Of a DNA stretch of 6,055 nucleotides, positions 1-6,055 are shown piece by piece (within the stretch, counting starts at the first letter, position 1; each line of letters begins with the position of its first letter). The notes below the pieces were generated by a model that ran no database searches, was not told the origin of the DNA, and saw nothing but the letters and a program-made list of their open reading frames with translations. The stretch spans positions 4,651 through 10,705 of the forward strand of contig PLCH01000087.1 of the NCBI GenBank assembly GCA_003135585.1, in the 5' to 3' direction. The DNA is from Chitinophagaceae bacterium (GTDB lineage: Bacteria > Bacteroidota > Bacteroidia > Chitinophagales > Chitinophagaceae). The translations under genes were made by a program, and so were the position numbers.

Positions 1-2639
1 ACACTTTTTGCGGCTTCCTGGTTCAACCGGCGGGCCATCTCAGGATCGTCGGAATTTATACAGACATTCAATCCCATCCTTTGCATAATGCTTGCATTAT
101 AGGGTATGGCATCCTGCACCTCCACCTTATATGCCCACCAATCAGAGAATGTAGACGCATTGGCACCCTGCAGTTTGATCTTATCTGCCACTTTATATCC
201 TTCCAATATATGTGTAAAAGTGTTGACCCTGAAACCGAATTTCTCAGCGACCCTCATCATGCCGATAACCTCGCTCTGAACATAAGAATGGCAGGTGATG
301 AAACGTTTTTTCTCCAAAATTTCAACCAGCGCATCCAACTCCAGATCTTTTCTGAAGGGACCAATTTTTTTCATCGTATTCTGGTAATCTCTGGCCCGCT
401 GGAATGCATCTACCAATACTGCCTCCACCCCCATCCTCGTATCGGGGAAACGATTATTTTGAGAGGAATAGGTGACTTTTACATTTTCCCCCAAAGCAAA
501 TTTTATAAAAGGATCCCAATTCCTGAATTTCAGATCCTCATCATTTGCCCCCCATCTTAATTTTATCAATTGGGTTTGCCCTCCTATTGTATTTGCAGAG
601 CCATGCAGGATATGGGAGGAAGTAACTCCACCGCTTAACTGACGATAAATATCAATATCTTCTGGGTTGAGATTATCCCCAATGCGAACCTCAGAGGTAA
701 CTGATTGTGCCCATTCATTGATGGATACAACTGCAATATGTGAATGTTCATCAAGAATGCCTGGGGTCAGATGTTTTCCGGTGCCATCAATAACGGTTGC
801 AGAAACTTCGGACAAATTTTTGCCTATCTGTGCGATCTTTCCATTTTTTACCAGCACATCGGTGTTTTCCAATTTCCCTTCCTTTTCATTTGTCCAGACT
901 GTTGCATTTTTTATCAAGAGGTTGGCTGCTTGTGGTAATTCCTCCCATCCATAACCATCGAATGGATAATAAACCTTGCCAGGAATGGAAGGTATTTTTT
1001 TACCCGTTGTATCGGGAGGAACTAAAATTGGTCTTGAGAAATTAGCCGTCCACCATATTGGATTACCGGATGTATCTTCGCCGCTTCCATTCCAAGAATC
1101 CCTATATGCCGTGCCGCTTAAACGGTAAATAGCGGCATTTGCCGCCTTCCCAGGTGAGAAATTCAATTTGATGAGTTTCCCGTCAAATGCAAATTTTACC
1201 AGCAGTGTATCTTTTCCAATGACGTTTGCCTCACCTGAATTTTTTACATCCAGCCTATAGCTAACCTGCCCTTCAGGCAGATGAATAACCAGGTTATAAA
1301 TGCCCTTTACATCATTCCACCCGTTCTCTTTCAATACGTATCTAGTTCCCTGTATCCAATTTTGAAGGACAGCCGTTTTTTCCCTGAACACAGGACCATC
1401 TGTTATAAGGAAATTGGCAAGTTTGCCGGGCTCAAGGCTTCCCACCTTATCATATACACCTAAAAGAGTGGCGGGCATTTTCGTGAGTGCGTCAAATGCG
1501 GCAAGCTCGGTCAGGCCATTGTCAAATGCCTTATTTAGGTTTGACATGAATTGTTTTGAATCTTTCAGATCCGCCATTGTAAGGCAAAATGGAATATGGG
1601 CTTTTTCAAAGGCAGCAGGATTGGAAGGTGCCAATTCCCAATGTTTCATATCAGCTAAAGAAACTAAACGTGCATCGTTGGGATCCTCCACATCAATGGC
1701 CACCGGAAAATTAAGAGGCAATATAAAACTTGCCCGGGTACCGGCGATTTCTTTTATACGCTGGTACTCATTGCCTCCTCCTTTAATAATATATTTTACG
1801 CCTTCTTCATTGCCGATCCTGTCCGCACGGAGATCATTCCATTTGTCATCGGCTTCAAAAATTTGTGGCAGGTTTTGATTGTCCAGCCAGGCTTGTAGGC
1901 TCAGGTTCACTCCTTCATGTGCAGGCTTATTTTTATACCACTTTGCATCGAGATAAGTCTGGCGCAATAAAGCGATGGCCCCCATTAAAGAAGTAGGATA
2001 ACTTTGAAGAGAATTTCCCTTATTTAAGGAATAATGAGCAGAGGCTTTTTCTTTAATAATGACAAGATTCTCCTTGTCATTGGCCAGGGTAACCAACACA
2101 CCCGTACCTCGCGCAATACCATCTTTCTGATGAGTCAGCACTGTGCCAAAACCATTATCCCGCATTAATTTTGCTTTAGCATCATCTGCTACAAAAATTT
2201 TCGAGGCATCCACTTCAGGTCTGATAGCCTGGTTCCAACCGTATGCCCCTTTGGTATTCGAATTTGCATGGATAAAATTATTGGGATCAATAACAGATTG
2301 CCGCGGCGCAATTGAAACACCATAGTCACCATAAATATCAATAAAAGAGGAGCAGATATATTTACCCCTGCAATCAACAGTTACTGCATCATTTGGAATG
2401 ATTACATTTTTACCAATTGCAACGATCTTCCCTTCCCGGATCACTAATATCGCAGAATCCAACGAAGTCTGACTGTCTTTCATAATAAATGCATTGGTGA
2501 AAGCATAGCATTTTATCCTGGGATCTGCGACCCCGTTTACAGGGAAAGTGGATTGCGGAGTGGCCAATTGTGACAAAATCAAAAAAAACAGTAAAAGGAA
2601 GAATGATTTTCCCGGAAGGCATTCCCTGAAAATTCCCAT
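1..2639 (-). CDS. Exported tandem-domain amidohydrolase, C-terminus missing (partial)
   Basis: Translating the reverse strand from the ATG at 2639-2637 gives 879 codons with no stop before the left edge. Residues 1-30 look like a signal peptide (R5 and K11, then a Phe/Leu-rich core at about 12-26), so the product is probably periplasmic or outer-membrane associated. Domain 1 (about 45-440) begins with the small β-strand part (VIREGKIVAIG, 66-76) and ends with a typical amidohydrolase tail (VGSLEPGK, 399-406). However, the usual HxH is replaced by FIDIYGDYG (99-107). A β-rich linker (about 441-560) follows. Domain 2 (from about 573) has VLVKNGKIAQIG and then PGILDEHSH (626-634), which holds the HxH pair H632/H634. 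Further likely metal ligands are H784 (ITCHSY), H810 (THILEGYK) and an Asp in NSDDPE (864/865). K713 in FIKFALGENVK is a possible additional active-site residue. Related Bacteroidota proteins are, from memory, about 1000 residues, so roughly 110-130 residues are probably missing. The start is firm: an in-frame TAG lies at 2705-2703 and no other ATG intervenes. Substrate is unknown; imidazolonepropionase or prolidase-type names are only superfamily relatives. Confidence 0.9.
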   Translation of the reverse strand, partial: MGIFRECLPGKSFFLLLFFLILSQLATPQSTFPVNGVADPRIKCYAFTNAFIMKDSQTSLDSAILVIREGKIVAIGKNVIIPNDAVTVDCRGKYICSSFIDIYGDYGVSIAPRQSVIDPNNFIHANSNTKGAYGWNQAIRPEVDASKIFVADDAKAKLMRDNGFGTVLTHQKDGIARGTGVLVTLANDKENLVIIKEKASAHYSLNKGNSLQSYPTSLMGAIALLRQTYLDAKWYKNKPAHEGVNLSLQAWLDNQNLPQIFEADDKWNDLRADRIGNEEGVKYIIKGGGNEYQRIKEIAGTRASFILPLNFPVAIDVEDPNDARLVSLADMKHWELAPSNPAAFEKAHIPFCLTMADLKDSKQFMSNLNKAFDNGLTELAAFDALTKMPATLLGVYDKVGSLEPGKLANFLITDGPVFREKTAVLQNWIQGTRYVLKENGWNDVKGIYNLVIHLPEGQVSYRLDVKNSGEANVIGKDTLLVKFAFDGKLIKLNFSPGKAANAAIYRLSGTAYRDSWNGSGEDTSGNPIWWTANFSRPILVPPDTTGKKIPSIPGKVYYPFDGYGWEELPQAANLLIKNATVWTNEKEGKLENTDVLVKNGKIAQIGKNLSEVSATVIDGTGKHLTPGILDEHSHIAVVSINEWAQSVTSEVRIGDNLNPEDIDIYRQLSGGVTSSHILHGSANTIGGQTQLIKLRWGANDEDLKFRNWDPFIKFALGENVKVTYSSQNNRFPDTRMGVEAVLVDAFQRARDYQNTMKKIGPFRKDLELDALVEILEKKRFITCHSYVQSEVIGMMRVAEKFGFRVNTFTHILEGYKVADKIKLQGANASTFSDWWAYKVEVQDAIPYNASIMQRMGLNVCINSDDPEMARRLNQEAAKS

Positions 2640-2646
2640 ATAGTTA

Positions 2647-2654
2647 TAGTTTTG
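2647..2654 (+). promoter_or_regulatory. Candidate -7 element of the deoC operon promoter
   Basis: TAGTTTTG fits the Bacteroidota σ-ABfr -7 consensus TAnnTTTG at every fixed position. Transcription would start near 2660, giving a leader of about 70 bases before deoC. The expected TTG about 20 bases upstream is absent, and in A/T-rich DNA an eight-base match with two free positions is weak evidence. An alternative is the TATAAT-like stretch at 2704-2709, closer to the gene. Confidence 0.3.
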
Positions 2655-2710
2655 GTAATGAAAAAGGAATTCCGAATTTACAGAAATAGAGTAATTTCGA
2701 ACCTATAATT

Positions 2711-2726
2711 TTATTAACAGTAATAA
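2711..2726. repeat. Short inverted repeat just upstream of deoC
   Basis: TTATTA (2711-2716) and TAATAA (2721-2726) are perfect inverted copies around a four-base ACAG spacer, ending five bases before the deoC ATG. It could be a binding half-site pair for a regulator or a very weak hairpin. Six A/T pairs make chance occurrence quite likely. Confidence 0.3.
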
Positions 2727-2731
2727 CTTAG

Positions 2732-3403
2732 ATGAATATAGCTTCATATATTGATCATACTTTTTTGAAACCCGCTACCCTATATAATGAACTGAAAAAA
2801 GTATGCGAAGAAGCCATTCAATACGGGTTTGCTGCAGTCTGTATCCCGCCTTCACTGGTTAAACAGGCAAAGAAAATGGTTGCAGGGTCTTCAGTTAAAG
2901 TGGCAACGGTGATTGGTTTTCCGTTTGGATATTCAGCAATTAAAGCAAAACTGGCAGAAATAGATCAGGCCGTTACTGATGAAGCGGATGAACTGGATAC
3001 GGTGATCAATTTAATTGCATTGAAAAACGGTGATTGGTCATTTCTCGAAAAAGAAATGGGGGAAATAACGCAGAAAATCCATGCAAACAATAAACTGATA
3101 AAAGTAATTATTGAAACAGGCCTCCTAACCGAGGAGGAGATTATCCGGTGTTGCAAAATCTACGCAAAACTTCAGGTGGATTTCATCAAGACCTCCACAG
3201 GATATTCCGAAAAAGGAGTTTCGGTTGCAAGTGTCCAGCTGATTCGGAAGCACTTGCCCGAATCCGTTAGGATTAAGGCATCCGGAGGGATCCGGAATTA
3301 CGAATTTGCCAAGCTCTTAATTGAGGCAGGAGCGGATCGTCTGGGCTGCAGTGCCAGTGTGGAGATCCTGACTGAGTCCAGGGTTCCGGCAAAACAGGTT
3401 TAA
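2732..3403 (+). CDS. deoC: Deoxyribose-phosphate aldolase
   Basis: This cytosolic class I aldolase cleaves 2-deoxy-D-ribose 5-phosphate to glyceraldehyde 3-phosphate and acetaldehyde, the last step of deoxynucleoside breakdown. The 223 residues form a single TIM barrel of the short bacterial type (E. coli DeoC has 259). Diagnostic motifs are IDHTFL (7-12), IGFPFG (61-66), DELDTVIN (86-93), DFIKTSTGYS (150-159), IKASGGIR (181-188) and a phosphate-site GCSAS (205-209). By motif, K153 is the Schiff-base lysine, and D89 and K182 match E. coli D102 and K201, so the catalytic set is complete. The C-terminus ends in VPAKQV and lacks the terminal tyrosine of the E. coli enzyme. The start is certain because an in-frame TAG (2729-2731) directly precedes the ATG; there is no Shine-Dalgarno sequence. 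It is the first gene of a plus-strand run, 25 bases before the SPOR gene, and probably carries the operon promoter upstream. Confidence 0.97.
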   Translation: MNIASYIDHTFLKPATLYNELKKVCEEAIQYGFAAVCIPPSLVKQAKKMVAGSSVKVATVIGFPFGYSAIKAKLAEIDQAVTDEADELDTVINLIALKNGDWSFLEKEMGEITQKIHANNKLIKVIIETGLLTEEEIIRCCKIYAKLQVDFIKTSTGYSEKGVSVASVQLIRKHLPESVRIKASGGIRNYEFAKLLIEAGADRLGCSASVEILTESRVPAKQV

Positions 3404-3428
3404 GTATTGAATACGAAAATACAAAAGG

Positions 3429-3854
3429 ATGAAAAAAAATCTTGTCTTCTGTTTGTTATTTGCAGGCAAATTATTTGCGCAGTCTGATTCTGACAGAATT
3501 GTGATTCATAAAGACCCTCGTGTTGACCAGCTGATCAAAAAACAGATCCAGATAAATGAAGAAACTACTCGGGATAGCCGTCGAAATATTCCCGGTTATA
3601 GAATTCAGGTAATTAATTCCAATGATCGAAATAAGGTATTTGCAGTAAAAACAAAAGTCTATCAGGCATATCCTGAGCTAAAACCTTACCTGATTTACCA
3701 GGCTCCGAATTACAAATTGAAGCTAGGAAATTTCAGAACAACCGAAGAGGCGGAAACCTATCTTCTGCAATTATCCAAAATGTTCCCTTCGGGTGTTTAT
3801 ATCATTCGGGATATAATCGAAGTAAAGCCGGAGAAATTAAAAGAGGATGAATAG
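3429..3854 (+). CDS. Small secreted SPOR-domain protein
   Basis: The 141-residue product starts with a clear signal peptide: MKKN, a hydrophobic core, then a likely cleavage after LFA (about residue 17, before QSD). A charged spacer (about 20-53) leads into a SPOR-like domain at about 55-131. Its first strand is GYRIQVI (56-62), the second half contains YKLKLGNFRTTEEAE (95-109), followed by a helix and a last strand VYIIRDII (123-130). SPOR domains bind glycan strands of peptidoglycan stripped of stem peptides, usually at division sites, so a periplasmic wall-binding role is likely. No enzymatic domain, lipobox or membrane anchor beyond the signal is visible. An in-frame TGA at 3408-3410 fixes the start. 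AAAAGG abuts the ATG, too close to be a standard ribosome binding site. The gene lies 25 bases after deoC and 19 before the M20D gene. The partner and precise role are unknown. Confidence 0.88.
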   Translation: MKKNLVFCLLFAGKLFAQSDSDRIVIHKDPRVDQLIKKQIQINEETTRDSRRNIPGYRIQVINSNDRNKVFAVKTKVYQAYPELKPYLIYQAPNYKLKLGNFRTTEEAETYLLQLSKMFPSGVYIIRDIIEVKPEKLKEDE

Positions 3855-3873
3855 GCAATAATCAAACTAACCC

Positions 3874-5061
3874 ATGCTTCAGCAAAAGATAAAACAGCTC
3901 GCCAAAAAATATGCTCCTGAATTCATCAGCATACGGCACCATTTACACGCTCATCCTGAGTTGAGTTACAAGGAGTTCGAAACCTCCGTTTTTGTGCAAA
4001 AAAAACTGACCGAATGGAATATTCCCTTTGAAATAAAAGCCAGCACGGGCGTTGTGGGATTGCTTAATGGCAGGCATCCTGGCAAAAGAGTCATTGCCCT
4101 CAGGGCCGATATGGATGCCTTACCAATTAAGGAGGAAAACAGGGTTCCCTATAAATCCCTTAGGGAAGGCGTCATGCACGCCTGCGGGCATGATGTGCAC
4201 ACAACCATATTGCTTGGAGCAGCAAAGATACTGGGCGAATTAAAAAATGAGTGGGAAGGAACAGTCAAACTTATTTTTCAGCCGGGGGAAGAAAAAAACC
4301 CCGGGGGAGCCAGCCTTTTGATAAAGGAAGGAGTGCTTGAAAATCCCAGGCCGGCTGCCATCTTCGGACTTCACGTACACCCGGGACTTGAAACCGGCAA
4401 GCTCAGCTTCCGGGGCGGCAGGGTGATGGCCAGTGCAGATGAATTGTATATGACCATCCGCGGCAAAGGCGGTCATGCGGCAGCCCCCCATACGACGGTC
4501 GATACCATATTAGTCGCCTCCCATCTCATTGTTGCCTTGCAACAAATCATCAGCCGTAACAGAAACCCATTCAGCCCATCGGTATTATCCATTACTTCAG
4601 TCCAGGGCGGACATACCACCAACGTCATTCCCAGCGAAGTTAAACTCATGGGCACTTTCCGGGCTATGGATGAAAATTGGAGGTTCCAGGCACATGAGCT
4701 TATTCGCAAACTGGCTACAGAACTGGTCCATTCAATGGGGGCCGAAATAGATATCAATATCGACGTAGGTTATCCCGTTGTCTACAACAATGAAGAGCTG
4801 AACACACTTGCCGTCCGAAAGGCATCGGAATTTATGGGTGAGGAAAATGTTCTGCAAACTGAAGTGCGGATGGGTTCGGAAGATTTTGGATACTATACCC
4901 AGCAAATCCCAGGTTGCTTCTACCGGCTTGGAGTGATGAATATTGAACAAGGAATCGTGTCCGGTGTTCATACTCCTACGTTCAATATCGATGAAGCTGC
5001 TATAGAAACAGGGATGGGTATGATGGCCTGGCTCGGAACCACTATTGAATTCAATACCTGA
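3874..5061 (+). CDS. M20D-family N-acyl amino acid/amide hydrolase
   Basis: This is a two-metal amidohydrolase of peptidase family M20, subfamily D, the group that includes hippurate hydrolase, N-acetyl-diaminopimelate deacetylase and plant IAA-amino acid hydrolases. It has 395 residues, the normal full length. The catalytic domain opens with RHHLHAHPELSYKEFET (21-37) and RADMDALP (77-84). Metal-binding residues are C104 and H106 in HACGHDVHT, E140 (with E139 as general base) in QPGEE, H167 in GLHVHP and H366 in GVHTPTF. The inserted dimerisation domain spans about 187-300, beginning near GGRVMASADE and containing GKGGHAAAPH (197-206). SEDFGYY (335-341) is a further family signature. There is no signal peptide, so it acts in the cytosol, unlike its exported neighbours. 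The start is secure because an in-frame TAA sits one codon upstream (3868-3870). Sequence alone does not decide among N-acetyl-, N-benzoyl- or other N-acyl amino acid substrates. Confidence 0.95.
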   Translation: MLQQKIKQLAKKYAPEFISIRHHLHAHPELSYKEFETSVFVQKKLTEWNIPFEIKASTGVVGLLNGRHPGKRVIALRADMDALPIKEENRVPYKSLREGVMHACGHDVHTTILLGAAKILGELKNEWEGTVKLIFQPGEEKNPGGASLLIKEGVLENPRPAAIFGLHVHPGLETGKLSFRGGRVMASADELYMTIRGKGGHAAAPHTTVDTILVASHLIVALQQIISRNRNPFSPSVLSITSVQGGHTTNVIPSEVKLMGTFRAMDENWRFQAHELIRKLATELVHSMGAEIDINIDVGYPVVYNNEELNTLAVRKASEFMGEENVLQTEVRMGSEDFGYYTQQIPGCFYRLGVMNIEQGIVSGVHTPTFNIDEAAIETGMGMMAWLGTTIEFNT

Positions 5062-5090
5062 TCACTTTTATAATTTTTCAATTCTTTTTT

Positions 5091-6055
5091 ATGAGGATAG
5101 TATTTTTAAAGGGAATTTTATTTTTGGCCTTTCTGTTAACAGCACAAACCGGCCTGCCGAGATCCGGGGTCCCGGATAAATACCGTCGGAGCGAGGTCAT
5201 GATCAGCATGAGGGACGGTGTTCGGCTGCATACGGTTATTTTCACACCAGTCGATCAAAAAGAAGCCCTTCCATTTCTGTTGGAAAGAACCCCCTATGGC
5301 GTAAATGGATTTCCAAGTCCTGAAAAGAACCCTTATGTAAAAGAAATGGCCGAAGAGGGTTATATTTTTGTTTATCAGGATATCCGTGGCCGTTATCTTT
5401 CCGAAGGCAAATTTGAAATGCAGCGTTTTACCCGCGATAAAAATGATAGCAGGTCTATTGATGAGAGCACGGACACTTATGACAGTTTTGACTGGCTGTT
5501 GAAAAATATTCCCGGTAACAACGGGAAAGCAGGTATGTACGGCATTTCTTATGACGGATGGACCGCAGTGATGGGAGCGATTGACCCGCATCCCGCTTTA
5601 AAAGCGGTCTCAGAACAAGCAAGTCCGGCAGATATGTTTTTAGGTGATGATTTTCATCACAATGGCGCTTTTCGGCTTAGCTATGGATTTGAATACTCTT
5701 TTATGGAAGAAGCTTCCAAAACAGATTCGCTTTTCCCCTTTGATATTGCTGACACCTATGATTGGTACTTGAAATTGGGGCCGCTGTCCAATGTCAACAA
5801 AAAATATTTCTTTGGTAAACTTCCCTCCTGGAATGATTTTACGCAGCATCCAAATAACGATGAATTCTGGCAGAAACAGGCACTTGCCTACCGGTTGGAT
5901 TCACCCAGAGTACTAGTCATGAATGTGGCCGGCTGGTGGGACCAGGAGGATTTTTACGGACCTGTCAAGGCTTATGAGACCTGGGAAAAACTGGATAAAG
6001 ATCATAAAAATTATTTAGTCATCGGACCCTGGAACCATGGTGGGTGGGCTTACGG
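5091..6055 (+). CDS. Exported CocE/NonD serine hydrolase, α-amino acid ester hydrolase-like (partial)
   Basis: The frame opens at ATG 5091 and runs for 321 full codons to the right edge without a stop. An in-frame TGA at 5046-5048 excludes an earlier start. Residues 1-18 form a signal peptide (MRIVFLKG, hydrophobic core, likely cut after LLTA), so the enzyme is exported. The α/β-hydrolase core includes MRDGVRLHTVIFTP (40-53), RTPYG (66-70), YQDIRGRYLSEG (95-106) and the nucleophile elbow GISYDG (151-156). The triad is S153, D284 (GWWDQED) and H316 (GPWNHGG). A helical cap lies at about 175-270. D187 in LGDDFHHNGAFR, together with E286 and D287, matches in motif and spacing the carboxylate cluster of α-amino acid ester hydrolases, which hold the substrate's α-amino group. 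Relatives have roughly 610-670 residues, so about half is seen; the C-terminal jelly-roll domain lies beyond the window. A general X-Pro peptidase/CocE-type esterase is the alternative. It lies 29 bases after the M20D gene and is probably co-transcribed. Confidence 0.93.
   Translation, partial: MRIVFLKGILFLAFLLTAQTGLPRSGVPDKYRRSEVMISMRDGVRLHTVIFTPVDQKEALPFLLERTPYGVNGFPSPEKNPYVKEMAEEGYIFVYQDIRGRYLSEGKFEMQRFTRDKNDSRSIDESTDTYDSFDWLLKNIPGNNGKAGMYGISYDGWTAVMGAIDPHPALKAVSEQASPADMFLGDDFHHNGAFRLSYGFEYSFMEEASKTDSLFPFDIADTYDWYLKLGPLSNVNKKYFFGKLPSWNDFTQHPNNDEFWQKQALAYRLDSPRVLVMNVAGWWDQEDFYGPVKAYETWEKLDKDHKNYLVIGPWNHGGWAY

Larger units (their letters stand above)
2640..2731. promoter_or_regulatory. Divergent intergenic region between amidohydrolase gene and deoC
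   Basis: These 92 A/T-rich bases separate two genes reading away from each other, so promoters for both must lie here or just inside the neighbouring genes. Reading rightwards, TAGTTTTG (2647-2654) matches the Bacteroidota -7 element TAnnTTTG. Reading leftwards, TATTTCTG (2688-2681) matches it with one mismatch. I see no well-placed -33 TTG for either. A small A/T inverted repeat sits next to the deoC start. No Shine-Dalgarno sequence is visible upstream of either start codon. The shared space would allow co-regulation, but no recognised operator is present. Confidence 0.55.

Noticed and set aside
81..560. Plus-strand frame of 159 residues, plus others at 667-954 and 1414-1878
   Set aside because: All are antisense to the intact amidohydrolase frame and their translations lack any recognisable domain or plausible start context.
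2581..2588. Run of eight A (poly-T in the coding strand) in the amidohydrolase signal-peptide region, considered as a phase-variation tract
   Set aside because: Similar eight-A runs occur at 3432-3439 and 3998-4005 in unrelated genes, and all frames are intact, so they fit A-rich codon use.
2410..2622. Minus-strand frame of 70 residues starting at 2622
   Set aside because: It lies in another frame inside the long amidohydrolase gene, whose own frame is continuous with recognisable domains.
2681..2688. TATTTCTG on the minus strand as promoter of the amidohydrolase gene
   Set aside because: It has one mismatch to TAnnTTTG and no TTG at the expected upstream distance, so it is not listed as a separate feature.
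4296..4309. CCCCGGGG-type palindrome within the M20D gene, considered as a hairpin
   Set aside because: It encodes the conserved NPGG stretch after the QPGEE motif and is not followed by a T-run, so protein constraint explains it.
5062..5090. TATAAT-like stretch and T-run between the M20D and ester hydrolase genes, considered as a promoter or terminator
   Set aside because: There is no stem for a terminator. The TAATTTTT element at 5071 misses the final G of the Bacteroidota -7 motif and the nearest TTG is 23 bases away; a weak internal promoter cannot be excluded.
5136..5591. Minus-strand frame of 151 residues
   Set aside because: It is antisense to the serine hydrolase, which has a signal peptide and complete catalytic motifs; the antisense translation shows no family features.

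Overview
This looks like an ordinary, gene-dense chromosomal segment from a member of the Bacteroidota, plausibly a Chitinophagaceae or Sphingobacteriales relative. That placement rests on three things: the protein types (a very long two-domain exported amidohydrolase, a tiny secreted SPOR protein, an exported α-amino-acid-ester-hydrolase-like enzyme), the A/T-rich leaders without a normally spaced Shine-Dalgarno sequence, and the moderate G+C content. It is an inference from sequence style, not from a marker gene. I found no RNA gene, insertion sequence, CRISPR array, phage gene or integration site.

Layout. Bases 1-2639 (minus strand) are one uninterrupted reading frame of 879 visible codons. 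It encodes an exported tandem amidohydrolase whose C-terminus lies beyond the left edge. A 92-base divergent intergenic region (2640-2731) separates it from a plus-strand run of four closely spaced genes: deoC (deoxyribose-phosphate aldolase), a small secreted SPOR-domain protein, a cytosolic M20D-type N-acyl amino acid/amide hydrolase, and an exported CocE/NonD (S15-like) serine hydrolase cut by the right edge. Gaps within this run are 25, 19 and 29 bases and hold no convincing terminator, so one transcript is likely. There is no gene-free stretch longer than 92 bases.

How the genes may work together. Three of the five products are hydrolases of amide, ester or peptide-like bonds. Two carry export signals (tandem amidohydrolase, serine hydrolase) and one does not (M20D), so an outside-to-inside breakdown of amino-acid derivatives is possible but unproven. 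deoC belongs to deoxynucleoside catabolism and the SPOR protein to peptidoglycan binding; neither has an obvious metabolic link to the hydrolases, and the grouping may be mere operon packing.

The two most informative observations are at residue level. The first amidohydrolase domain has lost its HxH metal motif while the second keeps a full ligand set. The serine hydrolase keeps, at the expected spacing, the three-residue carboxylate cluster that marks α-amino acid ester hydrolases. I did not find an undescribed system here.
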